DNA of 49,658 nt from Pirellula sp. (GCA_013822735.1 PNKZ01000032.1:1-49658), one strand, 5' to 3'; positions 26,081 to 35,170 are shown, counted from the stretch's first letter. The notes: generated from the letters alone by a model not told the origin. Made by a program: numbers and translations.

Positions 26081-27865
26081 ATGCCCCCAAAGGCCGCGCT
26101 CCGCGCCGCCGTGTCGCAAGTCCCCTGCGTCGATCGTTACGCCATGAACCGTCGTCCTCAATCTCTCGAAGATTTCGCCTCGCGGGCGCGCGAGTTGTAC
26201 ACCTTGCCGGCCGTGGCGATGCAGGTCTTGTCGCTCGCCGACGATTCGCAAGCCGACGCCGCGCGCTTGAAGCGGACCATCGAACTCGATCCGGCCCTGA
26301 CGGCCAAGATCCTCCGGGTCGTCAACAGTTCGCTCTTCGGCCTCACGCGGCAAATTGCCGACCTCGGACAGGCCGTGGCGCTCGTCGGCGTGAAGGCGTT
26401 GAAACTCCTCACGCTCGGCTTCAGCTTGCCGGAGCGAATGTTTGCGAACAAGGGCGCCGACGTCCTGCGGCACTATTGGACCCGCACGCTCACGCGGGCC
26501 GTCGCTTGCCGGGAGCTTGCCGCGGCCGTCGGCAATCGCCACGCCGAGGAAGCGTTCATCGCCGGACTTCTCGGCGACCTCGGCACGCTCGTGTTCCTCC
26601 AAGAAGGGGGCGACCGGTACTTGGCGATGTATCGCCGCGCGCAAGACGGCGATCCGCCCCTCTGCGTCGCCGAGCGTCGCTACTACGGCTTCCATCACAC
26701 CGACCTCACCGTGCGGCTGCTCACCGATTGGAAGCTGCCGGGCTCGCTATGCGAGAACGTGCGGCAAGGGCTCGGCGTGCACGCGGCCGACGAAGAACCC
26801 GGGCACTTGCCGGCGATGGCCCGACTGCTGCAGCTGGCCGACCATCTTTCGGCGATCGTGGTCGACGAACGGACCGACCTTTGGCCGCAAATGCTCGACG
26901 ACGCGGCGGAGTTTCCGATGCTCCGCGCCGATCGGCTCGCGGAAATCTCCGAACGCGTACAGGATCAAGTCCGCCAACTGGCCGACGTCCTAAACTTGGA
27001 ACTGGTCGCCGAACATTCTTTCCGCGAAGTCGTGCAACGCGCCCATCAGCGGCTCGCCGGCTCGTCGGAGGAAGTGGTCGAAGAGTTGCTCCGCGCCCGA
27101 CGTAAGAAGCCGGACGCGCGCGACAAGGCCGAGCTCGAACATGAGCTAGAGCACGAACTATTAGGGGGCTTCGACGACCTGCGCGACGACGCGCGCCGCA
27201 CGGCCGACGGCGACGGGCAGCATCGCAACGACGGCCATGATTCCTCGCGTGAAGGCTCGAACGCGGGCTCGACCGCGGCGGGCGATACGCTCAACAAATC
27301 CGAGATCCGTCGCGCGGCGGCTCAGCGCGGCGTCGCTCCGACGAAAGAGGGGACGGCCGCGAAGGCGCGGCGCCGCAGTAAGACGATCGCCGCTCCGGCC
27401 CCGGAAAGTCTGCTCAGCCGGCTCGATGAACTGGTCACCGTTTGCCGGCAGGCCCGAGCTCCGTTGAGCTTGGTGCTGGTCGAGCTCGATCGGTTTAAGA
27501 ACTCGGTCGAGAAGTTCGGCCCGCTGTGGGGCGAGTACACGCTCGGCCTGTTGAACGAAGCGGTACAAGCGGTCGATTGGCCGACGCACCAAATTGTGCG
27601 CGATGCACAAGAGCGTTGGGCCGTCGTGCTGCCGGGGGTCGATCGTCGCCGCGCGCTGCAGTTGGTGAACGAGATGATCCGCCGCTTCCGTTTGATCTGC
27701 CCGGTGGAAGAAGCCGGCGCGACGACGCTCAGCTTCGGCACGGCGACGGTGAACATGCCGCCGCGCGATTTCCCGGCGGAAGAACTACGCACGGCCGCGG
27801 CCCGCTGCCTCTACGCCGCCCAAGCGGCGGCCGGCGATACCTCGAAGAGCATTGAGATGTGTTGA
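26081..27865 (+). CDS. HDOD-domain signalling protein with degenerate C-terminal GGDEF-like domain
   Basis: 594 residues from ATG 26081; ATG 26144 (MNRRPQSLEDF) is an alternative start. Residues about 35-240 form an HDOD domain: LPAVAMQVLSLADD, ELDPALTAKILRVVNSSLFG and EAFIAGLLGDLGTLVF. A charged linker (about 340-430) joins a GGDEF-fold domain (about 440-590), recognisable from LVLVELDRFKNSVEKFG and LPGVDRRRALQLVNEMI. The GG(D/E)EF signature is replaced by RDAQERWAV, so diguanylate cyclase activity is not expected. Likely a regulatory scaffold; the ligand or partner is unknown. Confidence 0.85.
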   Translation: MPPKAALRAAVSQVPCVDRYAMNRRPQSLEDFASRARELYTLPAVAMQVLSLADDSQADAARLKRTIELDPALTAKILRVVNSSLFGLTRQIADLGQAVALVGVKALKLLTLGFSLPERMFANKGADVLRHYWTRTLTRAVACRELAAAVGNRHAEEAFIAGLLGDLGTLVFLQEGGDRYLAMYRRAQDGDPPLCVAERRYYGFHHTDLTVRLLTDWKLPGSLCENVRQGLGVHAADEEPGHLPAMARLLQLADHLSAIVVDERTDLWPQMLDDAAEFPMLRADRLAEISERVQDQVRQLADVLNLELVAEHSFREVVQRAHQRLAGSSEEVVEELLRARRKKPDARDKAELEHELEHELLGGFDDLRDDARRTADGDGQHRNDGHDSSREGSNAGSTAAGDTLNKSEIRRAAAQRGVAPTKEGTAAKARRRSKTIAAPAPESLLSRLDELVTVCRQARAPLSLVLVELDRFKNSVEKFGPLWGEYTLGLLNEAVQAVDWPTHQIVRDAQERWAVVLPGVDRRRALQLVNEMIRRFRLICPVEEAGATTLSFGTATVNMPPRDFPAEELRTAAARCLYAAQAAAGDTSKSIEMC

Positions 27866-27871
27866 GGCGGA

Positions 27872-27966
27872 AGTAGCTAGTTACTGGTAGCTAGTAGCTA
27901 GAACAGATGTGGCCGCGCTTCTCTCTTCTAGGAACCTGCTACTAGCTACTAGCTACTCTCTCGGCT
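27872..27966. repeat. Inverted repeat of the TAGCTACTAGCTAC family
   Basis: Left arm 27872-27904 (AGTAGCTAGTTACTGGTAGC…) and right arm 27937-27957 (GCTACTAGCTACTAGCTAC) are made of one pentamer-like word read in opposite directions. The second copy is at 47102-47207. It lies 6 nt past the HDOD stop. Confidence 0.8.
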
Positions 27967-28018
27967 ACCGTGATAGATTCGCGAACTTCATTCTCTCCTT
28001 GCTATTGCGGCTTAAGCG

Positions 28019-28966
28019 TTGAAAGAGCCTGTTGCCGATTCCGGTGCCGATGCGTTGCCGCGCGAGCGTGCTTGGTCGGAGGCCCCGCCGGTCGACTTTA
28101 CGTATGATCCGCCCGTGCAGAGGCGGCGCATTGCGTTGCCGGTGACGTTGTTCGTGCTGACGTGCCTGTCGACGTTTTGGACCGGATCGGTCCGCGGCGA
28201 GATTTTGCCGACCGGCGAAACGGTGCGCGTGGTCGATTGGTCGACCGGCGCGCTCTACATGCTCTGCGTCATGTCGATTTTGCTGGCGCACGAGCTGGGG
28301 CACTTTTTCACGGCGCTCTACTACCGCGTGCCCGCGAGCTTGCCGTATTTCATTCCAATGCCGCTCTTGCCGCTGGGGACGATGGGAGCCGTGATCGGCA
28401 TGAAAGGCTCCGAAGCCGATCGGAAACAACTGTTCGACATCGGGCTCGCCGGGCCGATTGCCGGCCTGATACTGGCCGTGCCGATCGCCTGGTACGGCAT
28501 CGCCACGGCCGTGCCTTATTACGGCGCCGAACCGCCGCTGGTGATGCACAACCCTTGGTTGTTCGATCTGCTCGCGGCGCGATTGCATCCGGAGCTGCCG
28601 GCCGATCAGGTGTACGCATCGAACCCGTTCTATCTCGCGGGTTGGCTCGGCATGCTCATCACCGGGCTCAACATGATGCCGGTGAGCCAACTCGACGGCG
28701 GCCACGTGGCGTATGCGATTTTCGGTCGGTGGTCGCGCTATTTGGCGCGAGGCCTCGTCGTGAGCGCGCTCGCCGCCATCACGTGGTACGGACAGACGCA
28801 ATGGGTGATGATGCTCTTTATCCTCTTCATGATCGGCATCGACCATCCGCCGACGCGCAACGACCGCGCACGGCTCGGCATTGCACGGCGCATCATCGGG
28901 CTCGTCGCGCTCTTGATTCCGATCTTCTGCTTGGCACCGACGCCGATCAGCGTGGCGATGCCGTAG
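28019..28966 (+). CDS. Site-2 protease-type (M50) membrane metalloprotease
   Basis: 315 residues, apparently using a TTG start at 28019. An in-frame TAA is only three bases upstream, and the first in-frame ATG falls inside a membrane helix near residue 80. The zinc motif HELGHF (about 91-96) sits in a membrane segment. The C-terminal NMMPVSQLDGGH (about 218-229) supplies the Asp ligand typical of M50 proteases. About six or seven hydrophobic segments. The family cleaves membrane-anchored substrates such as anti-sigma factors; the substrate is unknown. Its last 20 bases overlap the end of the convergent EamA gene. Confidence 0.85.
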   Translation: MKEPVADSGADALPRERAWSEAPPVDFTYDPPVQRRRIALPVTLFVLTCLSTFWTGSVRGEILPTGETVRVVDWSTGALYMLCVMSILLAHELGHFFTALYYRVPASLPYFIPMPLLPLGTMGAVIGMKGSEADRKQLFDIGLAGPIAGLILAVPIAWYGIATAVPYYGAEPPLVMHNPWLFDLLAARLHPELPADQVYASNPFYLAGWLGMLITGLNMMPVSQLDGGHVAYAIFGRWSRYLARGLVVSALAAITWYGQTQWVMMLFILFMIGIDHPPTRNDRARLGIARRIIGLVALLIPIFCLAPTPISVAMP

Positions 28967-29810
28967 GTCGCGCCGTGACGAGCGGCACGAGGTAGCGCCA
29001 GGCGAGGCCGACGAAGATCAGCGCCGCGCCGGCGATGGTCCACCACGCCGGCCGTTCGGTTTGCCAAACCCAGATCGGCACCAACAGCGGCTCAAGCAAT
29101 CCGATGGCGGCTCCTTCTTGGCTGGAAATCTTCCGTAAGCCGCGGGCGAAGAGAAAGTACGGCGCGCCCAACTGCACGACGCCGAACGCGACGAGCGTGA
29201 GCCACTGGACGTCGGTCGGCCAGAGGCCCCAACGCGCAGGAAGCGGCGCGAGCACGACGGCCGTCGTTGCGAGATTGAGCACGATGAGCCACGCGGAGTC
29301 GAAGTCGCGCAGGCGGCGAAGGAAGTGGATCACCGCGGCATAGAACAGGCCGGAGAGTAGGCCGATGAGCACCCCTTGCGGCGCTCTGTCGTTCCAGAAA
29401 GCGCCGCTCCAGGAAAGGCCCGACAGCTCATAAGCGAGAATGAGCCCGACGCCGCAGGCCGAGAAGACCAGCGGCACAAGATCGCGCCGATCGAGCGGTT
29501 CGCCCGCCAAGCGCGAGAAGAGGCAGACCCACACCGGCGCGATGTTCTGCAGCCAAATGGCGTTGGCGGCCGTGGTCCAGACCATCGATTGCAAGAAGCA
29601 GATGTTCATGCCGAGGAACGCGAGCGTCATCGGCAAGAGCGCCCAACTCCAACGCACGCCGCGCACCAGCGGCAAGAGCACGAGCGCCGCAAACAGGGCC
29701 CTCCACAAGGCCAGCAACAGCGCACGCTGCTCCGGCGGCCAACTTTCAAACACGCCGCTTTTGACAAACAGCCCGTTGGTGCTCCAGAGCACGGCGGCCC
29801 CGCAGACCAT
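28947..29810 (-). CDS. EamA-family (drug/metabolite transporter superfamily) permease
   Basis: About 287 residues from ATG 29810 (MVCGAAVLWSTNGLFVKSG). The frame can run to 29867, but those residues (MNPEPRTLN) are encoded by a GGTTCAGGGTTC repeat. Ten hydrophobic segments arranged as two EamA repeats; the first opens with VLWSTNGLFVK, and GVVQLGAPYFLFARGL is in the second. Substrate unknown; family members export amino acids, nucleosides or drugs. The aldolase gene lies upstream on the same strand, and the 3' end overlaps the site-2 protease gene by 20 bp. Confidence 0.85.
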   Translation of the reverse strand: MVCGAAVLWSTNGLFVKSGVFESWPPEQRALLLALWRALFAALVLLPLVRGVRWSWALLPMTLAFLGMNICFLQSMVWTTAANAIWLQNIAPVWVCLFSRLAGEPLDRRDLVPLVFSACGVGLILAYELSGLSWSGAFWNDRAPQGVLIGLLSGLFYAAVIHFLRRLRDFDSAWLIVLNLATTAVVLAPLPARWGLWPTDVQWLTLVAFGVVQLGAPYFLFARGLRKISSQEGAAIGLLEPLLVPIWVWQTERPAWWTIAGAALIFVGLAWRYLVPLVTARPTASPR

Positions 29811-29839
29811 GAGGCGACCGCGCGTGGAGTCGGGCAGAA

Positions 29840-29930
29840 GGTTCAGGGTTCGGGGTTCAGGGTTCACGGTTCGTTCGCTTCGCGTTATGTCGTCCCAACA
29901 TTCGAACCTTGAACCCCGAACCCTGAACTA
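29840..29930. repeat. Inverted repeat of the GGTTCAGGGTTC family
   Basis: Left arm 29840-29873 (GGTTCAGGGTTCGGGGTTC…) and right arm 29901-29929 (TTCGAACCTTGAACCCCGAA…). It fills the gap between two co-directional minus-strand genes; a single arm is present at 13947-13981. Confidence 0.8.
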
Positions 29931-29932
29931 TC

Positions 29933-30724
29933 CTAGAACTTTCTGTCAAACGTCAGTCCGAGCGGCTTGTACTTGTTTTGCAAGTCTTCCATGCCGGCGC
30001 GGATCATTTGTTGGTCGCAGCCGTTGGCGAGGAAGCGGCCGCCGAGGTCGTAGATTTTCTTGGCAAACTCCGGATTAAAGGCCGGCATGCCCCAATGGAT
30101 GCCCGCGCTCTTGGCGGCGGCGGCGATCCGCTGCATCGCTTCCATGATCTTCGGGTGATCCCATTGGCCGGGGAAGCCGCTGAGGATGCTGTAGTCGCCC
30201 GGCCCGAAGAAGAGCACGTCGACGCCGGGGACCTTGGCCATCTCTTCGCAATGGTCGAGCGCCCCTTGGTCTTCGATTTGAATGACGAGAAACGTTTCGT
30301 CATTGGCGGCCTTCAAATAGTCGACCAGCGGCAACGTGCAATAAGGGTTATCCGCGCCGGCCGAATCGACGCCGCGCGTTCCCAGCGGTGCGAACTTCGC
30401 CCATTTCACGACCTCGCGCGCCTCGGCGGCGTTGTCGCAGCGGGGATACATAATGCCGGTGGCGCCGATTTCGAGCATCCGCCCGAGGCGCAGGAACTCG
30501 CCTTTGGCGCAGCGCACCATAACGTCGGACGTGCCGACGCGCGCGGCCCGCAGCAATTGCCCGGCCGTTTCGACGCTCCGCGATTGATGCTCCATGTCGA
30601 GCCACAGGCCGTCGAAGCCGAAGAGGCTCGCGAGCTCAAACACGGCCGGGTCGTTGATATGCATCGCCGGCACGAGGACCGGTTCGTTGCGACGGAGCTT
30701 CGCTTTGATCTTGCTGGTGCGCAT
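29933..30724 (-). CDS. HpcH/HpaI-family class II aldolase
   Basis: 263 residues from ATG 30724 (MRTSKIKAKLRRNEP); the upstream extension is not conserved-looking. The fold motifs are LWLDMEHQSR (His base), VIQIEDQGA (Glu metal ligand) and FFGPGDYS (Asp metal ligand). The family cleaves 4-hydroxy-2-oxo acids to pyruvate plus an aldehyde using a divalent metal; the physiological substrate is undetermined. Its 5' region carries the CCATTTAGCCG hairpin at 30780-30806. No sugar-acid pathway genes adjoin it. Confidence 0.88.
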   Translation of the reverse strand: MRTSKIKAKLRRNEPVLVPAMHINDPAVFELASLFGFDGLWLDMEHQSRSVETAGQLLRAARVGTSDVMVRCAKGEFLRLGRMLEIGATGIMYPRCDNAAEAREVVKWAKFAPLGTRGVDSAGADNPYCTLPLVDYLKAANDETFLVIQIEDQGALDHCEEMAKVPGVDVLFFGPGDYSILSGFPGQWDHPKIMEAMQRIAAAAKSAGIHWGMPAFNPEFAKKIYDLGGRFLANGCDQQMIRAGMEDLQNKYKPLGLTFDRKF

Positions 30725-30779
30725 GGCGGGAAAGTTCGCGTTTGGTGGGAGATGCAGGAGGGAAGAGGGGTCAAACATA

Positions 30780-30806
30780 CCATTTAGCCGCGGAGCCCGC
30801 CTCCGC
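30780..30806 (-). repeat. Small hairpin repeat with conserved CCATTTAGCCG flank, copy 2
   Basis: CCATTTAGCCG followed by the stem GCGGAG-CCCGC-CTCCGC. It lies 56 nt upstream of the aldolase start, in the same orientation to its gene as copies 1 and 3. Confidence 0.65.
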
Positions 30807-30991
30807 CCGGCTGCCGAAAAAGTCGCTCCCTAAACAGCGGTGGCCCATGCACTTACGGATTCTATTGAGTTTGTTGTACGGAACTCGCCCCGCGACGTCA
30901 CTAATAAGGGTGACGCGCCACGTTGCGCGCCCGTCCGTTCCGTCGATATCTCCGACCGACTGATTTCTCCGTTCTTGCGAAAGTTCCGGCC

Positions 30992-33274
30992 ATGCGTCTT
31001 ACCTTGCGTGTGTTACTCGCGTACCTCGACAACATTCTTGAGCCCGGCGATGCCAAAGCGGTCGAGGCGAAGATTGCGGAAAGCGAGAACGTCTCCACGC
31101 TCGTGCATCACATTCGCGAGATCACCAAGCGGATGCGCATCGGCGCGCCGGAGGTGCTCGGCAAGGGGCTCGGGCTCGATCCCAACACCGTCGCCGAGTA
31201 TCTCGACTACGGACTCTCCGACGACGGCGTGCGCGACTTTGAAAACGTCTGCATGACCTCGGACGTACACATGGCCGAAGTCGCCGCTTGCCATGAGATT
31301 CTTTCGCTCGTGCTCGTGAAGCCTGCCGACATCGATCCGCAAGCGCGGCAGCGGATGTACGGCTTGTTGCACGAGCCGCAAGCCGCGCCGCTCAAAGCCG
31401 AGCCGGTGCGCGAACCTTTGCCGACCGCGGTCCCTGTGTCTGCCGGCGGGTCGCAGCGCCCGGCAAGCGTCGCCATGAGCGCGCCTGCGGAGGCGCGCCG
31501 CAAAGCGGAAGTGCCCGATTACCTGCGGCAACCGGAAGAGGCGCCGGTCGCCCAATCGGGCCCGAGCTTGGTCACCGCGGCGCTGATCCTCATCGCCCTC
31601 GGCCTCCTCGGATCCGCGGCGGCGCTGGCGCTCGTGCCGTACGACAATCTTCCCGGCTTCGCGCAGCCGCTGGCCGAGAAGATTTTTGACAGGAAGCCGC
31701 CGGCGGCGGTCGTTTTGATCGACGAGCCCGGCACCGCATTGCCGCTGCCTACCGCGACCGGCGAGGCCGTGCTGCCGCGCCCGAGTTCGACGTTGCCGCT
31801 TCTTCCCACCGCACCTACGGCAACCGTGCCGGTTCCGCTCGCAACCGCCCCGCGCGGCACGGTTACTTCCGTAGCCGGTTCGACCGTCGTCGTGCCTGTC
31901 GCCGCCGCGAGCGGCACTGCCGCCGGCGCCGGGACCGGTTTACGTCAGCCCGACTCCGCTTTAAACACGGCCGCGACGGCCCCCGCCGCTTCCACGGTCG
32001 CTCCCGCACCGCCGGTTCCCGGATCGATGGCGCCCGGCACGGCAATATCAGGCTCGGCCGCGGCCGGCACCATGACGCCTCCCAATCCTGCAGCGACCGG
32101 TTCCCCCTCCGTCACGGCTACGCCCGCCGTGAGCGGGCAACCGCTGAAGATCGAGCAGGTCGGGCGCGTCAGTTCCGATCTCTCGCAAGTGTTGCTCCGC
32201 TTCGATCCGCAGAGCGGCTGGATGCGCGTGCAGCCGCGTGATGCGATTTCCGTCGGCGATCGTCTGCTCGCACTTCCCGGCTACCGTCCGCAAGTGGCGT
32301 TGGGCAACGGCCTCACGTTCGACCTGCTCGGCGGTACCGCCGTCGAAGTCTTGCCGGTCGATACCACCGGCATCCCCGGCTTGCGCTTGCTGCGCGGGCG
32401 CTTGATGATGTTCACCGTCGGCGGCCCGAAGACCCAGCTCACATTGGAAGACGGCGCGAAGCGGGTCGCCCTGACGCTCGGCGGCGCGGAAGTCGCGCTG
32501 GAACACGTGTTCCGCCGCTACGTCGGAACCGATCCTGCCGCGGCGCCGCTCCCTTGGGCGCTCGTCGTTACCGTGAAGAGCGGCGAGGTCGGCTGGTCGG
32601 TGCGCCCCGGCGATTCGCAGAAGCTCACCGGCCCGGGCCAATGGCTCTGGACCGATTCGACCGATCTCTCGCCGCTGGCCGGCGGCGCCGCGCCGCTTTG
32701 GATGACGGCCGACGAGCGCGACCTCTTAGAACGCCAAGCGGCCGACTACGTCGAAATCACGCTGCGCGGCGGCAAGGCCGTGAAAGTGGCGCTCGAAGAA
32801 CTCATCGACGATCGACGGAGCGAGAACCAACAGCTCGCACTGCGCTGCCTAGCTCAGCTCGGCATGTTCGACGACTATATGCCCCCGCTGAACGACCCCA
32901 CGCAGCGGTACAGCACCTGGGAACGCTATCTCAACTATCTGGCCGAAGCGCAGGATTGGGGACCGTTTTACGCGGAAGGAATTCGCAGCGCCATGGTGAA
33001 GCAGCACGGGCCGGTGAAAGGGTCGGAGTTGTATCGCATGCTTTGGAGCTACGACGACGAGCAACTCAAGGGAGGCATGGCGAAGTACTTGGTGGAAACG
33101 CTCGACCATGAGAACCTCGATTTCCGCACCATCGCATATTGGAATCTCGTCCGCATCACCGGACTCTCGATCGCGTTCACGCCGCAAGATCCGCCGATCA
33201 AGCGCAAGCTCAACATTCAGAAGTGGGCGCAAAAGCTCGACATGGGCCAGATCGTGCATAAGGTAGTGCAGTAA
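30992..33274 (+). CDS. Large single-pass membrane protein with FecR-like region, function unknown
   Basis: 760 residues from ATG 30992. The N-terminal cytoplasmic domain (about 1-140: LLAYLDNILEPGDAKAVEAK, EYLDYGLSDDGVRDFENVCM) resembles the short N-terminal modules of planctomycete anti-sigma-like proteins. One membrane helix (about 190-215) is followed by a low-complexity Ala/Pro/Thr/Val stretch (about 240-400). Residues about 410-580 look FecR-like (WMRVQPRDAISVGDRLLALP; LALGN-type beta repeats; VVTVKSGEVGW). The C-terminal part is helical (about 590-760). Signal transduction across the membrane is an inference from layout only; no sigma factor gene is adjacent. Confidence 0.65.
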   Translation: MRLTLRVLLAYLDNILEPGDAKAVEAKIAESENVSTLVHHIREITKRMRIGAPEVLGKGLGLDPNTVAEYLDYGLSDDGVRDFENVCMTSDVHMAEVAACHEILSLVLVKPADIDPQARQRMYGLLHEPQAAPLKAEPVREPLPTAVPVSAGGSQRPASVAMSAPAEARRKAEVPDYLRQPEEAPVAQSGPSLVTAALILIALGLLGSAAALALVPYDNLPGFAQPLAEKIFDRKPPAAVVLIDEPGTALPLPTATGEAVLPRPSSTLPLLPTAPTATVPVPLATAPRGTVTSVAGSTVVVPVAAASGTAAGAGTGLRQPDSALNTAATAPAASTVAPAPPVPGSMAPGTAISGSAAAGTMTPPNPAATGSPSVTATPAVSGQPLKIEQVGRVSSDLSQVLLRFDPQSGWMRVQPRDAISVGDRLLALPGYRPQVALGNGLTFDLLGGTAVEVLPVDTTGIPGLRLLRGRLMMFTVGGPKTQLTLEDGAKRVALTLGGAEVALEHVFRRYVGTDPAAAPLPWALVVTVKSGEVGWSVRPGDSQKLTGPGQWLWTDSTDLSPLAGGAAPLWMTADERDLLERQAADYVEITLRGGKAVKVALEELIDDRRSENQQLALRCLAQLGMFDDYMPPLNDPTQRYSTWERYLNYLAEAQDWGPFYAEGIRSAMVKQHGPVKGSELYRMLWSYDDEQLKGGMAKYLVETLDHENLDFRTIAYWNLVRITGLSIAFTPQDPPIKRKLNIQKWAQKLDMGQIVHKVVQ

Positions 33275-33283
33275 CGTTCCGAG

Positions 33284-33560
33284 GGCGAGCGTCGAGCCGT
33301 GAGGCCGACGCTCGCTGTAGGGAACGTCCTCCGCGGCGTTCCGCGGGCCGCTTGCCGCGTAAATTCCAATGACCAAGCACCAAATTCCAAACAATGACCG
33401 AAGCGGCAATGTTCGAATCGCGCGGCAGCGCACATTAGGACATTGAGGTTTTGGATTTGTTTGAAGTTTGGTGCTTGGTCATTGGTCATTCCTCCGGACA
33501 CGTCGGCCTCACGGCTCGACGCTCGCCCGGACGGAACGCCCCAGAGGGCGTTCCCTACAG
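33284..33560. repeat. Mosaic of three inverted-repeat families in one spacer
   Basis: Fills most of the 387-bp gap between two plus-strand genes. Modules in order are: A, 33284-33310 (27 bp, perfect inverse at 33501-33527); B, 33316-33343 (TGTAGGGAACG…, inverse at 33532-33559); and C, 33366-33397 (CCAATGACCAAGCACCAAAT, inverse at 33458-33490). The layout is A B C - C' A' B', so it is not a simple nested palindrome. Only about 100 bp before the next start is free of repeat. Confidence 0.8.
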
Positions 33561-33661
33561 AATGCGCAGAGCGGCGCCGGCGGCGCTTGTTTCCGGTCGT
33601 TGGGGCGAGTATCACTGGAGGCCTCGCACCCCACCAGCTTTCTACGCCCGAGCGTTTTCCC

Positions 33662-35170
33662 ATGTCGGACGCCGCTGACGAATCCTCTACCGGCGCGCAC
33701 CTCGCCGAGTATCCGCGCGGCGTGTTGCCGCCGCTCCGCGTCCGCGATCTCCCGGAGCCGCTGCCGCTCCGGAAGATGATCGGCCCCAGCATCATGCTCG
33801 CCGGACTCGCGCTCGGCAGCGGCGAGTTCATCTTCTGGCCGTATCTCACCTACAAGTCCGGGTTCATTTTCTTTTGGGCCTGCGTCATCGGCGTCGTCAC
33901 GCAGTATTTCATCAATATGGAAATTACGCGTTGGGCGCTGGTCACCGGCGAAAGCGCGGTGACCGGCTTCGCGCGACTCAGCAAGCATTGGGCGGGACTG
34001 TTCCTGTTTCTCAACATCGTCCCTTGGATGATTCCCGCTTGGGCCCGCGGCACTTCCGAGATGATTAGCTGGCTCATCTTCCGACCCGAGCTCGGCGCCG
34101 ACGGTTCGATTCACGCTCCGTACATTCCGCACATCACCGTCGCCACGCTGCTGCTCTGCGGCTTCGCACTTACGACGGGCCCCGTGATTTACGAAACGGT
34201 CGAGCGCATTCAGCTGATTCTCGTGTCGTTCATCTTGATCTTGGTCGTCGTGCTCGGCGTCTGCCTCATTCGCTACGACGCCGTGACCGCGCTGCTCGCC
34301 GGTCTCGCTTCCTTCCAGATTCCCAATACGGTCGACACCGGCATCGACCCCATGTTCTTGCTCGGCGCCGTCGCCTTCGCAGGCGCGGGAGGCACGATGA
34401 ACCTCGGGCAGAGCAACTACGTGAAAGAGAAGGGCTACGGCATGGGGGCCTACATCGGGCGGATCACGAGCCCGATCACCGGCAAAGAAGAAACGGTCTC
34501 CGAGCTCGGCTACTGCTTTCCGCTGACTAACGAGAATCTCGCGCGCTGGCGCACTTGGTGGCGCTCCGCCAATATCGAACATTTCTTTTCGTTCTTCTGT
34601 ACCTGCCTGCTCTGCCTCTTCGCTTTGGCGCTCATCGCCTACAGCGTGTTCTACAATCCCGACGGCACGCTCAAAGCCGGCTCCGCTCAGTTCTCCAAAG
34701 ACATCGTCTTCCTGTTCGGCGAAGCCGACGCCGTGGAGCAAGAACTCGGCGGCACGTTCCGCGCGCTATTTCTCCTGATGGGAGCGGCGATTCTTTTCAC
34801 CACCGAGATCGGCGTGCTCGATGCCGCGAGCCGCATCTCGACCGACATCGTGAAGGTGAACTGGCTCCGCGAGAACAAAGCTTGGAGCGAAGGACGCCTC
34901 TACTACTTCTTCCTCTGGGGCACGATCGCCACGGCCATCGTCATCACGCTCATCGGCAAAACTCCCGATGCGATTCTGCTCTTCAAACTGACCGCCTCGA
35001 TGAATGGCGCAGTTATGTTTATCTACTCGGCTTTGCTCCTTTATCTGAACTACTTCAAACTCCCGCGCGCGATTCGGATGAGCCCGTTGCGGGCGGTGAT
35101 GATGGCGTGGTCGACCCTTTTCTTCGGGTTCTTCGCCTTCTGGACGGCGGGGCAAATGCTGGGGCGATAG
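33662..35170 (+). CDS. Nramp-related membrane transporter, atypical motifs
   Basis: 502 residues from ATG 33662; about 11 hydrophobic segments. The first helix reads GPSIMLAGLALGSGEFIFWP, recognisably Nramp-like, but it lacks the DPGN metal motif. The helix-6 region (AFAGAGGTMNLGQSNYVKEK) lacks the MPH motif of classical Mn/Fe transporters. Other Nramp-like features are the amphipathic N-terminus and the helix pair following GVVTQYFINMEITRWALVTG. It may carry another substrate, as do Nramp-related proteins for Mg or Al, or have lost transport. No metal regulator site is obvious upstream. Confidence 0.75.
   Translation: MSDAADESSTGAHLAEYPRGVLPPLRVRDLPEPLPLRKMIGPSIMLAGLALGSGEFIFWPYLTYKSGFIFFWACVIGVVTQYFINMEITRWALVTGESAVTGFARLSKHWAGLFLFLNIVPWMIPAWARGTSEMISWLIFRPELGADGSIHAPYIPHITVATLLLCGFALTTGPVIYETVERIQLILVSFILILVVVLGVCLIRYDAVTALLAGLASFQIPNTVDTGIDPMFLLGAVAFAGAGGTMNLGQSNYVKEKGYGMGAYIGRITSPITGKEETVSELGYCFPLTNENLARWRTWWRSANIEHFFSFFCTCLLCLFALALIAYSVFYNPDGTLKAGSAQFSKDIVFLFGEADAVEQELGGTFRALFLLMGAAILFTTEIGVLDAASRISTDIVKVNWLRENKAWSEGRLYYFFLWGTIATAIVITLIGKTPDAILLFKLTASMNGAVMFIYSALLLYLNYFKLPRAIRMSPLRAVMMAWSTLFFGFFAFWTAGQMLGR

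Noticed and set aside
33284-33560. Inverted repeats considered as ends of an insertion sequence
   Set aside because: No transposase frame lies between any pair of arms, and no target-site duplication can be recognised.
33509-34741. 410-residue minus-strand frame opposite the Nramp-like gene
   Set aside because: It runs through a spacer repeat and lies antisense to a clear membrane protein; composition is typical of shadow frames.
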